DNA from: UBA3775 sp964584255
Lineage (GTDB): Bacteria; Bacillota; Clostridia; Lachnospirales; Lachnospiraceae
Length of the DNA: 64,000 nt
Reading direction: 5' to 3'
Assembly (NCBI GenBank): GCA_964584255.1
Contig: CAZOZM010000004.1
Location: forward strand, 80,919 to 144,918
Part shown: positions 45,665 to 55,034 of the stretch, in pieces
Layout: the number at the start of each line of letters is the position of its first letter
Position numbering within the stretch: the stretch's first letter is position 1
Made by a program: the position numbers and the translations under genes
The notes under the pieces: model-generated
Seen by the model: the letters and a program-made list of their open reading frames with translations, nothing else
What the model was told of the DNA's origin: nothing
Database searches by the model: none

Positions 45665-48070
45665 TAAATACTTCTCTTGAAATCGAATCCGGTCTCTTTC
45701 TTCATTGCCACCTTATCCCTGAACATCATGTCATCGGCAGCCTTAAGCAGATCGTCAATACTTGCTCCATGACCTGCCTTTGTAAATGAATATCCCATAC
45801 TCATATAAACGGGATACGGAAGTTTGGATTTCCTGTTAAAGTCATCAAGCATCTTCTTTATTCTTGCAACATGACTTTTAATTTCACTTTCGGTAATGTC
45901 ACCGACTATGAGCTGTACAAACTCATCACCACCGGTTCTGAAATTTTTCTGTCCGTTTACCGCATATCCGTCAATTTCAGTTTTCATGGCATCCGCGGCA
46001 ACTCTCAGTGCTATATCACCCTGACTGTGTCCAAAGGTATCATTTATATATTTGAGACAGTTCAAATCACCATAGATCATGATTAAAGAGTTGTTGTATG
46101 CTCTCGCCTTTTCCATCATCTGGTCAGCATAAAGATTGAATCCGTTTCGGCTGAAAAGACCGGTTGGCTGGTCTTTAACGGCACTCTCTTCCACTTTCTT
46201 ATAGAGAGCCCTCAGACTGTACTCCATGACCTGCCTTTGTAAATGAATATCCCATACTCATATAAACGGGATACGGAAGTTTGGATTTCCTGTTAAAGTC
46301 ATCAAGCATCTTCTTTATTCTTGCAACATGACTTTTAATTTCACTTTCGGTAATGTCACCGACTATGAGCTGTACAAACTCATCACCACCGGTTCTGAAA
46401 TTTTTCTGTCCGTTTACCGCATATCCGTCAATTTCAGTTTTCATGGCATCCGCGGCAACTCTCAGTGCTATATCACCCTGACTGTGTCCAAAGGTATCAT
46501 TTATATATTTGAGACAGTTCAAATCACCATAGATCATGATTAAAGAGTTGTTGTATGCTCTCGCCTTTTCCATCATCTGGTCAGCATAAAGATTGAATCC
46601 GTTTCGGCTGAAAAGACCGGTTGGCTGGTCTTTAACGGCACTCTCTTCCACTTTCTTATAGAGAGCCCTCAGACTGTACTGCTGTTTAAGAGCCTCAAAT
46701 CCGAGTGCAATACTTCTGATGAATCTCGCATACCTTGGTGAGAAAAATCTTTCAGGATCATTTTCCTCCAAAACCGTATAACCGTAAATCCGGTCCTTAA
46801 AATGCAGTATGCTGAAATAAAATGTTGACGGCTTACGGTCTTTTCTCAACAATTCAGGAAGCATTTGAGTCAAAGGAAATTTTCTTTGAAAATCCACATA
46901 AGTCTCTCTTTTTTCTTCACAATCCATACTTAGTGCCAGATACATATCGTCAGACAAACCGTCAAACTTTTCTGTGGCCGGGTCAAAATATCCGCTTCCG
47001 TCCTCTGCCTTACCAAAGAAATCACCCAGACATATATGAAAACCCGCAATTTTTCCAAGAAACTCTGCATGAGCTGATATCGTCCATAAAAGCAGCTTAA
47101 TGCTTCCCGTGGAAAGGAGATTTTCATTCATAAAATTGTAGCCGCTGTCAAAACCGTCACCATCATAGAAACTTACAATGCTTTCATCCGGCACAACAGC
47201 CTCATTGCATTTCTCCATGCTGCCTATCTCGGACATGATAACCTTGCTTACAACTTCTTCCCCGGCTTCCTCATCCGTTCCAAGAATTACCGACGCGGCC
47301 TTCCTTCCGAGAAATCTGGTGAAGAGCTTAACCGAAGTAATGTTTTTCTTTGCGCACGGTCTGCTTCTGTCAAAACCGGTCAGAATTACATCTTCCGGCA
47401 CTCTTATGCCCCTCTTTTCAAATGCATCTGCAAGACTTTCCGCCATGGGGTCGTTTGCACATACCACTGCATCCGGCATTCCCGTTGTCTCAGCACGTCT
47501 TAAAATTTTTTCTGCTACTTCTTCACCTTTGTTGTACCAGAAATCTCCGTAATATATGTCATCTTCCTCAAGAACAATGCCCTTTTCGGCTGACAGCTCT
47601 TTTAAGGCCTCCCGCCTCATAATACTGTGCTCATGTTCCTCAGGTCCTGTCATAACCGCAATTTTACGGCATCCAAGATCATCAAAAAGATAATTTACAA
47701 GTGGTTTATATGCCTGCTTTGTGTCAATATTTACGGAAATTCCGCCCTGTCTGTCCGAATTGATATATACAACGGGTCCCTCATAGTTTTTCAGTATGTC
47801 TTTTTCGAGATGTTCAAGCATTCCGTCAATCTGAATAAGATCCGGAATCACCACAACACCGTCAAAACCTTTTACATCGGCAATATCAAAAGAAAACTTT
47901 TCCCCATAAACAAATTCTTCCATACCGCCATTCTTAAATGCCGTTGAAAAGCAGAGTACGTCACAGTTGTTGACATACGCCACTTCATTTAATCCCCTCA
48001 TTACATCAATCTGCATCTGGGAATCGGGTTGTGCCATAAACACACCGATTCTTTTTCTTCCTTCCAACAT
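45664..48070 (-). CDS. Sugar-sensor-like GGDEF protein, frame broken by a 457-bp tandem duplication
   Basis: Predicted soluble diguanylate cyclase. As written, the frame from 48070 shifts in the second repeat copy and stops at 46199; removing one 457-bp copy restores 649 residues. Residues 1-310 resemble the LacI-type periplasmic-binding domain without a DNA-binding helix-turn-helix (RIGVFMAQPDSQMQ, VILTGFDRSR); residues 320-460 are an unknown linker domain; the GGDEF domain (about 475-649) has an intact GGDEF at 561-565 and no RxxD inhibitory site. It probably makes c-di-GMP in response to a cytosolic ligand. Coupled to the CmpB-like gene by TAGTG. Confidence 0.88.
45765..46221. repeat. 457-bp direct repeat, copy A (inside the GGDEF gene)
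   Basis: Exact head-to-tail duplication, offset 457 bp; the junction shares two bases. Not a multiple of three. Confidence 0.97.
46222..46678. repeat. 457-bp direct repeat, copy B (inside the GGDEF gene)
   Basis: Identical by eye to copy A. Removing one copy gives 1950 bp, exactly 650 codons. Confidence 0.97.
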
Positions 48071-48200
48071 ACTTTTTCCCTCTCGCACTTTATGAATTAT
48101 TACCTGACACAAGATTTTTAAAGTATAACAAAACCTAAAATACCAATCAAGGCAGACAAATACAAAGTTACCTAAAATTAATTTTTTGTTCAAATTTTAT

Positions 48201-48395
48201 TTACATTTGCTTCCTTACAACCAGATATTCGTCTCCATTCCTGTAGTAAGGACATTCATAATGCCTGTCCGTAACCATTCTGATGTACTCATCCTCATCC
48301 ATGTCCATGTCACAGCCATAGCATTCATAGTCCTCATCATAGGTATAGTAAGTGCAACTGTCACAGCTTCCGCCGCTCTTTTGTTTTTTCTCCAT
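48201..48395 (-). CDS. Small cysteine-rich protein (DUF6472-like)
   Basis: 64 residues with paired Cys motifs (CDSCTYYTYDEDYECYGC) and a conserved end (CPYYRNGDEYLVVRKQM) that I recognise from Lachnospiraceae DUF6472 proteins. Probably binds zinc. Function unknown. GAGGG precedes ATG 48395. The 130-bp gap up to trmO holds a GTGAAATG/CATTTCAC hairpin overlapping the trmO stop. Confidence 0.75.
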   Translation of the reverse strand: MEKKQKSGGSCDSCTYYTYDEDYECYGCDMDMDEDEYIRMVTDRHYECPYYRNGDEYLVVRKQM

Positions 48396-48525
48396 TTTGC
48401 CCTCTTCTTTTACCGGTTTACCATACGATTTTACCCTATTCCCGTAAGCGGTAAATTAGCGTTTTTAATATATCATTATATTTTTCGGCTTCCCACTACA
48501 CACTGCCGGGTGAAATGCCCTTGGC

Positions 48526-49212
48526 TCATTTCACGGTCCGGGTAAGCCGACTGCTTTCAAGCAGATACACATGCTCTTCATCACACCTGAACTTTATCTC
48601 ATAATTTGAGAAATTAAATCCGTATATTCTTAAAGGGTCATTCTGATATCCCGGTCTCGGATCCTGAGCCAGGGTCTCGAGCAGTTCATCCAACAATCCG
48701 CCTTCAATAAAATCAGGTCCTTTATATTCAGTAAGTACCGGGGTTTTCCTTGCCGGTTTCAAATCATCCGTAAATCCCGATTTTGCCAGCGGATTGGAGT
48801 CTGTATATGCCACATACGGCTTTATATCCAATATCGGCGTTCCGTCAACCATATCGATACCGGAAACATGGAGTACCGGACCGTCTTTTCCTAATTCCAG
48901 CTTATCAAGAGTAACCCTTGACAATCCAATTGGATTGGGTCTGAACGGAGACCTTGTTGCAAAAACACCAACACGTGTGTTTCCTCCGAGTTTTGGCGGC
49001 CGTACCGTCGGCGACCATCCGGCTTCTTCATTCTCTGAAAACTTCCATATAATCCAAAGATCTGAGTATTCTTCGATTCCTCTGAATGCATTCACATCTC
49101 TGTATTCCTTTTCAAAGATGATTCTTCCTTTTGCCAAAGTATTCTGACAGCTTTGACGCGGCAATCCGAATTTTGTCGGAAAATCCGTGTATATATGAGC
49201 AATCTCTTTCAA
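48526..49212 (-). CDS. trmO: tRNA (N6-threonylcarbamoyladenosine37-N6)-methyltransferase
   Basis: 228 residues. The opening IAHIYTDFPTKFGLPRQS and blocks RVGVFATRSPFRPNPIGLS and DIKPYVAYTDS are TrmO/TsaA signatures; it methylates t6A37 of tRNA-Thr. The start is TTG 49212; alignment to the family leaves no room for a later start. The Shine-Dalgarno AAGGA is somewhat distant (12 bases). Confidence 0.9.
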   Translation of the reverse strand: MKEIAHIYTDFPTKFGLPRQSCQNTLAKGRIIFEKEYRDVNAFRGIEEYSDLWIIWKFSENEEAGWSPTVRPPKLGGNTRVGVFATRSPFRPNPIGLSRVTLDKLELGKDGPVLHVSGIDMVDGTPILDIKPYVAYTDSNPLAKSGFTDDLKPARKTPVLTEYKGPDFIEGGLLDELLETLAQDPRPGYQNDPLRIYGFNFSNYEIKFRCDEEHVYLLESSRLTRTVK

Positions 49213-49253
49213 CTTAATCAGGATTTCCTTTCATTAGTCTTGCAGCTGCCGGT

Positions 49254-51290
49254 TTACTTTGAACTTACTTCTATTATTGCATTTCCCGTCAGTAAAATCG
49301 TATATGTCACACTACCGTCGGAATTTGCCGTTTTAGATGTAATCTCACTATTTTCTACAGCAGTAACACTGTATTCTTCCGCAGCTGTTATCGTTATCGG
49401 GCAACTCATGAAATAGTTTCCAAAAAAATCTTTTGATGTATCAGGAACCGATTTGTTTATATAGACATTTTCAACATCCTCAAAGCAGACTGTAACTCCC
49501 GTAAGTGAATCATCATCGAATGCCTCGGAGATATGTTTCATGAAACAGTCATATCTTCCGTTCATAAATGTTGCCAGCTGACTTATTTCACTGTCAAAAT
49601 AGTCCTGCGGTTCATTCCACTTAACCACCCATTCCGGTCCGAATCTCTTTATGGATTCCGCAACATTCATATCATAAATTTCCTTGAGTGCATATAGCTC
49701 CTGAACAGCATGGTTTTTCTGGAAATCTATGTTTCGCATATCACACAGAGTCAGAAGAAAATCGTTCCTGAATTCTTCGTTTTCCATCAGTGAAAGCATC
49801 AAATCCTTAGGACATCTGTAACTTCCGCCCGACGTAATTTTGCTTCCAAGTTCCTCTTTCAGGTTGTTTTTGTTATAGTTTGCGCCATCATCATAAATAC
49901 CGCTCGAATAGTCATTATCATAGGACATCATGCGCCATACGCCATCCTCATAAGGATTATCCGGATTCACTGTACGGCTTCTCCACATACCCCAGTTATT
50001 GTTTTTAAAGAAGCTGTCCTCATTATATATGTATATATTAAATGCCAGATATTCCATAAATCCCTGCATATCAAGCATTCCCTTTGCCTTTTCATACATT
50101 TTTTCATCCGACATGTCGTTTTTTACTATAAAATCGAACATCTCGTTATATAAATCGATATCTTCTTCGTTGCCGTCCTCAATTTCACCTCTTTTGAGAT
50201 AGATGGCATTTTCATTATCTATTCCATAATTGTGCTGTACATAATTATCGGAATAATCTTCGGTCAGAGCATAAAGTCCCCAGTATTCTCCATCTATAAA
50301 AACTACACATGGAGCTGCTTCCAATGTATCAAAATTTCTGCTAGATGCCAGACTTTGCAGATATGGTTCTCTGAGCTTTGCGAATTCGTTGTCATTACCG
50401 CCGTTTCTCAGAACAATAGATTTATACTTTTCGACTTCGCCGTTTCCGTCGGAACGCATATTGTCAGGGATGAGCTGATACTGCATGTTTTTTTCGCCAT
50501 AGTCCTTCCTGGCTATTACTCGTATGCTCTTCTGGTTTGCCCCTCTTGAAGCCGCTCCGGAAACTCTTATGCCGACATTCTGTACGAAGCTTTCACCCTC
50601 CGTCGGTATATACTCAAAAACTGCCTCTCTTTCCCATTCCCGGCCCTTCTGGGTATAATTTGCAGCCATCTGCCAGCCGTCAAGATATTTATTGCCCGGA
50701 TCTTCCTTAATCCAATCATCAAATACCTTTCCTTTAACAAAAATTCCCTTTTCGTAATCAAAGAGGTTATCTGAATCGGTATAGAGAGAAACCACCGGAA
50801 GTGTTCCATACTTACTTTCCCTGTCTACTCCTACGAAATAGGTTGCATTCTGTACTTCTGACCAACTGCCGTCCTCATACTTTACCGCTGCCCTTATTAC
50901 CGTTCCCTTATCTACTTTGTAGTCAGGAAGATAATCACCGGACGGATTCATCCCACCCACGTTACTGAGCACATTTGATGTTTTAGTCCGATCCGTTATT
51001 TTTATCGGAGCCTCATAAACTTTCGAATTCTCATCCGGGGCACTTCCGTCAGTCGTATAATAAATCACCGCATTTCCGGCTTCCGTCGTAATTTCAAGCT
51101 CAAAATCATCATCATAAAACCCTGTTGTTCTGCTGAACTGCACTACCTGTGCATTTTCGTCCTCAGATACGGCCGGATTCTTCATTATGGTTTCTCCGTT
51201 TTTTCCCGCGCATCCCGTCAGGAAAGAAGCCGAAAGAACCATTGCCGAAAGAACAACTCCACATTTTTTTACATACCTTCTGTTTATCAT
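49254..51290 (-). CDS. CotH-kinase-family lipoprotein with chitobiase-like N-terminal domain
   Basis: 678 residues from ATG 51290. Lipoprotein signal with lipobox SFLTGC. A chitobiase/hexosaminidase C-terminal-type beta domain (YYTTDGSAPDENSKVYEAPI, about 55-110) precedes a CotH fold: VSGAASRGANQKSIRV, KYKSIVLRNGGND, FIDGEYWGLYALTEDYSD and WRMMSYDNDYSSG. The family includes protein kinases of spore coats and cellulose-system surface proteins; here, given the lipoprotein anchor and carbohydrate-related domain, a cell-surface role is more likely. Upstream region 51291-51572 contains GH27 regulatory elements. Confidence 0.85.
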   Translation of the reverse strand: MINRRYVKKCGVVLSAMVLSASFLTGCAGKNGETIMKNPAVSEDENAQVVQFSRTTGFYDDDFELEITTEAGNAVIYYTTDGSAPDENSKVYEAPIKITDRTKTSNVLSNVGGMNPSGDYLPDYKVDKGTVIRAAVKYEDGSWSEVQNATYFVGVDRESKYGTLPVVSLYTDSDNLFDYEKGIFVKGKVFDDWIKEDPGNKYLDGWQMAANYTQKGREWEREAVFEYIPTEGESFVQNVGIRVSGAASRGANQKSIRVIARKDYGEKNMQYQLIPDNMRSDGNGEVEKYKSIVLRNGGNDNEFAKLREPYLQSLASSRNFDTLEAAPCVVFIDGEYWGLYALTEDYSDNYVQHNYGIDNENAIYLKRGEIEDGNEEDIDLYNEMFDFIVKNDMSDEKMYEKAKGMLDMQGFMEYLAFNIYIYNEDSFFKNNNWGMWRSRTVNPDNPYEDGVWRMMSYDNDYSSGIYDDGANYNKNNLKEELGSKITSGGSYRCPKDLMLSLMENEEFRNDFLLTLCDMRNIDFQKNHAVQELYALKEIYDMNVAESIKRFGPEWVVKWNEPQDYFDSEISQLATFMNGRYDCFMKHISEAFDDDSLTGVTVCFEDVENVYINKSVPDTSKDFFGNYFMSCPITITAAEEYSVTAVENSEITSKTANSDGSVTYTILLTGNAIIEVSSK

Positions 51291-51420
51291 GATTTTACCC
51301 CCGTAATTCAAATGACATCCGCATTCCGCATCATATCTAATATAGAATACAAAAAAAAGCCCCTCTTTGCAAGCAAATTTGTCATATAAACATGTTCCCG
51401 ATACAGAATATCACAATTTT

Positions 51421-51450
51421 TTGCAGAAAAATTGTAAAAAAAATTAGCAT
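51421..51450 (+). promoter_or_regulatory. Candidate promoter for the GH27 gene
   Basis: TTGCAG (51421-51426), 18-base spacer, TAGCAT (51445-51450). Confidence 0.45.
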
Positions 51451-51473
51451 TTTATTACCATCATGTTACATAT

Positions 51474-51503
51474 AAAAAAACGGATTGAAATCCATGTTTT
51501 TTT
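51474..51503 (+). promoter_or_regulatory. Terminator-like hairpin in the GH27 leader
   Basis: AAAAAAAC and GTTTTTTT arms with a GGAT/ATCC inner stem and two-base bulge, followed by T-rich DNA, about 20 bases past the candidate promoter and 70 before the gene. A second hairpin (GGCAA/TTGCC, 51531-51556) lies next to the ribosome site. Possible attenuation. Confidence 0.4.
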
Positions 51504-51572
51504 GTTTTATCATCGCTTTAAAAGCCAAAAGGCAAAAACTTGGGTTTTATATTGCCCGGAAAGAGGAATCAG

Positions 51573-52832
51573 ATGAAAACAAAAAAAGCCCCTATGGGTT
51601 GGAACAGCTGGGACTGCTACGGCGCATCCGTAAATGAGGAAACCGTTCGTGCCAACGCCCTTTATATGGCCGAAAATCTTAAAGCTCACGGATGGGAATA
51701 TGTCGTAGTTGACATACAGTGGTCCGAACCCCGTGTAACCACACACGAATATATACCTTTTACCGATTTATGCATGGATGAATATGGCAGACTTATTCCT
51801 TCACCTGAACGTTTCCCATCTTCAGCAGACGGCAAGGGATTTGCCCCTCTTGCAGAATATGTTCATTCCCTGGGATTAAAGTTCGGTATTCACATTATGC
51901 GTGGTATTCCGCGTCAGGCAGTACATAAAAACACCCCGATTCTCGGAAGTGAAAAGAAAGCAAGGGATATTGCCAAGACAGACAGTATATGCCATTGGAA
52001 TACTGATATGTACGGTGTTAATCCGGAAAAAGAAGGGGCTGCGGAGTACTATGACTCACTCTTTTCCCTGTACGCATCATGGGGCGTTGACTTTATCAAA
52101 TGTGACGATATCTGCCGCGAACTCCCTCATGAAGAAAGCGAACTTATCATGCTCAGCAAATCTCTTCACTCCTGCGGACGTGACATGATTCTTTCCCTTT
52201 CTCCGGGTCCCGCCATTCTCGAAAAAGCCGAGCTCTACAAACAGACAGCTGACATGTGGCGTATTACCGATGATTTCTGGGACCGCTATGAGCTTCTCTA
52301 TGCAATGTTTGAAAGAGCTGAAAAATGGTGTACTCACACAGGTGCCGGTTCATGGCCTGATGCCGACATGCTCCCGGTAGGACCTATTCTTCAGGATTAT
52401 GACAAAAACAATTGGACCGGCTTCACCGAGGACGAGCAGTATATGATGCTTACTCTCTGGTCAATCTTCCGCTCTCCTCTTATGATTGGCGGTGAGATGA
52501 CGCGGTTTGATGATTTCACTTTAAAGCTTCTCACTAACGATAACATACTTAAGATGCATTCTGATTCTCGTCATTCCCACCAGGTATGGCGAAAAGGGAT
52601 TAACGGTCAGGAACATGTACTCTGGACAGCCGCTTCCGCTTCGGGCGGCAGCTATCTTGCCATCTTCAATTTAAGTGACTCACCTTCCGAAATTGAAATC
52701 AATCCGGAAGATGCCGAAATTTACGATGCAGCAGGCGCAGTTGAATTATGGAGCGGTAAATCATTAACGGCTCCTTATCCAATCAGCATAAAACTGAATC
52801 CACACGGTGCCGCCGCATTTTTGGTAAAATAA
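51573..52832 (+). CDS. GH27 alpha-galactosidase
   Basis: 419 residues from ATG 51573 (AGAGG upstream; a longer frame from 51540 lacks a ribosome site), no signal peptide. MGWNSWDCYGA at the N-terminus, nucleophile Asp in DFIKCDD and acid/base Asp in WRITDDFWD are GH27 features. The C-terminal beta-sandwich ends NPHGAAAFLVK. Hydrolyses terminal alpha-galactose from oligosaccharides such as raffinose or galactomannan fragments in the cytosol. It lies between a divergent CotH-like gene and thrS. Confidence 0.9.
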   Translation: MKTKKAPMGWNSWDCYGASVNEETVRANALYMAENLKAHGWEYVVVDIQWSEPRVTTHEYIPFTDLCMDEYGRLIPSPERFPSSADGKGFAPLAEYVHSLGLKFGIHIMRGIPRQAVHKNTPILGSEKKARDIAKTDSICHWNTDMYGVNPEKEGAAEYYDSLFSLYASWGVDFIKCDDICRELPHEESELIMLSKSLHSCGRDMILSLSPGPAILEKAELYKQTADMWRITDDFWDRYELLYAMFERAEKWCTHTGAGSWPDADMLPVGPILQDYDKNNWTGFTEDEQYMMLTLWSIFRSPLMIGGEMTRFDDFTLKLLTNDNILKMHSDSRHSHQVWRKGINGQEHVLWTAASASGGSYLAIFNLSDSPSEIEINPEDAEIYDAAGAVELWSGKSLTAPYPISIKLNPHGAAAFLVK

Positions 52833-52872
52833 TCCTTTCATATGTGTTTTAATACGGCCGAAAGCTCTTTAT

Positions 52873-52892
52873 GAACCGCCTGACACGGGTTC
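52873..52892 (+). terminator. Weak hairpin after the GH27 gene
   Basis: GAACC/GGTTC stem with a 10-base loop followed by AATTTAAA, 40 bp past the stop. Confidence 0.3.
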
Positions 52893-52955
52893 AATTTAAA
52901 CCACTGAGTATTGCCGGCCGGCACATTTACAATTTATAAGCGCTCATTTGACACA

Positions 52956-52990
52956 AAATAAGGCACAAATATGATTTTTGTGCCTTATTT
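52956..52990 (+). terminator. Terminator in the GH27-thrS gap
   Basis: A 14-base AT/GC stem (AAATAAGGCACAAA with its complement), T-rich 3' flank. The rest of the 309-base gap is the thrS promoter and leader. Confidence 0.75.
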
Positions 52991-53003
52991 CTTTAATTAG
53001 TAA

Positions 53004-53032
53004 TTGAAAAAAATGCTTATTTATGTTAGCAT
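53004..53032 (+). promoter_or_regulatory. Candidate thrS promoter
   Basis: TTGAAA (53004-53009), 17-base spacer, TAGCAT (53027-53032). The 110-nt leader contains a CGGATTC/GAATCCG hairpin (53062-53081) but no T-box. Confidence 0.5.
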
Positions 53033-53141
53033 TTCAGTTAGTTTACAGTATGCTGTTTTAACGGATTCCCTCATGAATCCGCCTGTCTTATTAAGACTTT
53101 ACTGAATTATCTATATCAAAACAGCTATAAGGAGATATACC

Positions 53142-54905
53142 ATGGTTAATTTTAAAGAAGACGAGAGATTAAATACTCTCAACCACTCATGTGCCCACGT
53201 CATGGCACAGGCAGTAAAACGACTTTACCCTCAGGCCAAGTTCTGGGTAGGTCCTGTCGTTGCGGAAGGATTCTATTATGATATTGATCTCGGTGATGAT
53301 GTAATCAGAGATGAAGATCTTGCCGCCATTGAAAAAGAAATGAAAAAATGCTGCAAGGAAAACAAGCGCATTGTCAGAAAGGAAATTACCAAGGAAGAAG
53401 CTCTTGAGCTCTTTAAAAATGATGAGTACAAGCTCGATCTTATTTCCGGTCTCGAGGACGGAACAATAACCTGTTATGAACAGGGCGACTATATTGACCT
53501 TTGCCGCGGACCTCACGTTGAGACAACCAAACTCTGCAAAAACTTCAAACTCATCAAACATTCCGGTGTATATTGGAAAGGCGATGCAAAGAACAAAGTT
53601 TTACAGAGAATTTACGGCGTATGCTTCCCTGCTGCCGAAGAACTTGAGGAACACATCCGACTTCTTGAAGAAGCCAAGGAACGTGACCACAGAAAAATCG
53701 GAAAAGACATGAACCTCTTCATGGTTGACGATCTTATCGGACGCGGTCTTCCTATGTTTCTTCCAAAGGGTTATACAATTTGGCAGGAACTTGAAGATTA
53801 TATCAAGGCAAAAGAAAGAAAGCTCGGTTATCTTCATGTTATGACACCTTGCGTAGGTACTGTTGACCTTTATAAGACTTCCGGTCATTGGGCTCACTAC
53901 AAGAACAACATGTTCCCGGCAATGGAAGTTGAGGGCGAAAGCTTTGTATTAAGACCTATGAACTGCCCTCACCACATGATGATTTATGCAAATAAGATGC
54001 ATTCCTACAAGGATCTTCCTATCCGAATCGGAGAAATTGCACACGATTTCAGATTTGAGGCAAGCGGAACCTTAAAAGGAATCGAAAGAGGCCGTCATTT
54101 CTGTCAGAACGACGCTCATCTTTTCGTTACTCCTGAACAGATTAAAGACGAAGTTTCAAAGGTAGTCGATCTCATCTTTGATGTCTACAAGGATTTCCAC
54201 ATTACCGACTACCGTTGTGTATTATCCCTCAGAGATCCTGCCGATACGGAAAAGTATCATCCGGACGATGAAATGTGGGATAAGGCTGAAAATGCTTTAA
54301 GAGACGTTCTTAACGACTTAGGAATCGAGTACACTGAAGAAATCGGCGAGGCTGCCTTCTACGGACCAAAGCTTGATGTAAATGTTAAGCCTGCCGTAGG
54401 AAATGAATATACACTTTCAACCTGCCAGCTCGACTTCTGTCTCCCTGCAAAATTTGAACTCACTTATACAGACAGTGACGGTTCCAAGAAAACTCCTGTT
54501 GTACTTCACCGTGCAATTCTGGGTTCACTTGACCGTTTCATGGCATACATTCTTGAAGAAACAAAAGGAAATCTTCCTGTATGGCTTGCTCCTACACAGG
54601 TTTCAATCCTTCCTGTAAAGAATGACGATGATGAACTTCTTGCTTATGCTGAAGAAATCAGATCACTTCTTGACGATGATGACATCCGCGTTGAGCTTGA
54701 CGACCGTTCTGAAAAACTCGGCTACCGTCTCCGTGAAGCTCAGTTAAGCAAAGTACCTTACATTCTCGTACTCGGAAATAATGAAAGAAACGACAGAACA
54801 GTAACATACAGACTCCATGGAAGTCAGGGTACCGTTACCGTCAGCGTTGATGAATTTATTGCGAAAATTAAGGACGAAATAAAGTCAAAGAAGTTTGCAA
54901 ACTAG
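53142..54905 (+). CDS. thrS: Threonyl-tRNA synthetase without TGS domain
   Basis: 587 residues, about 50-60 shorter than the usual ThrRS because the N-terminal TGS domain is absent; the protein starts directly at the second (SAD-type) editing domain with NHSCAHVMAQA (HxxxH). The class II catalytic core has the zinc ligand Cys275 in MNCPHH, motif 2 around FRFEASGTLKGIERGRHFCQ, and the third-ligand region VVLHRAILGS. The C-terminal anticodon-binding domain is complete. AAGGAG lies seven bases before ATG 53142. A strong terminator follows. Confidence 0.96.
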   Translation: MVNFKEDERLNTLNHSCAHVMAQAVKRLYPQAKFWVGPVVAEGFYYDIDLGDDVIRDEDLAAIEKEMKKCCKENKRIVRKEITKEEALELFKNDEYKLDLISGLEDGTITCYEQGDYIDLCRGPHVETTKLCKNFKLIKHSGVYWKGDAKNKVLQRIYGVCFPAAEELEEHIRLLEEAKERDHRKIGKDMNLFMVDDLIGRGLPMFLPKGYTIWQELEDYIKAKERKLGYLHVMTPCVGTVDLYKTSGHWAHYKNNMFPAMEVEGESFVLRPMNCPHHMMIYANKMHSYKDLPIRIGEIAHDFRFEASGTLKGIERGRHFCQNDAHLFVTPEQIKDEVSKVVDLIFDVYKDFHITDYRCVLSLRDPADTEKYHPDDEMWDKAENALRDVLNDLGIEYTEEIGEAAFYGPKLDVNVKPAVGNEYTLSTCQLDFCLPAKFELTYTDSDGSKKTPVVLHRAILGSLDRFMAYILEETKGNLPVWLAPTQVSILPVKNDDDELLAYAEEIRSLLDDDDIRVELDDRSEKLGYRLREAQLSKVPYILVLGNNERNDRTVTYRLHGSQGTVTVSVDEFIAKIKDEIKSKKFAN

Positions 54906-54944
54906 CTATCAATCCAACATTTTGTCAAGAAACTATCCTTTAAA

Positions 54945-54988
54945 GAAAAACAGCCAGCCGGATTTCACTTCCGGTTGGCTGTTTTTCT
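54945..54988 (+). terminator. Terminator after thrS
   Basis: A 17-base stem around AAACAGCCAGCCGGA with one G-T pair, six-base loop, and five T. Confidence 0.92.
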
Positions 54989-55034
54989 TTTCTCTATATA
55001 CTATTTATCTGCAATTCACAAATTCTTTAAACCA

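Noticed and set aside
49254..51290. CotH-like protein as a third spore-coat locus
   Set aside because: The lipobox and chitobiase-like domain point to a cell-surface protein; no sporulation-type motif like that before cotJA/cotJB is seen.
53125..53145. Ribosome site before thrS (AAGGAGATATACCATGG) identical to a common expression-vector site
   Set aside because: Flanking DNA on both sides is ordinary chromosomal leader and thrS coding sequence with native codon use; a strong natural Shine-Dalgarno by chance is simpler than vector contamination.
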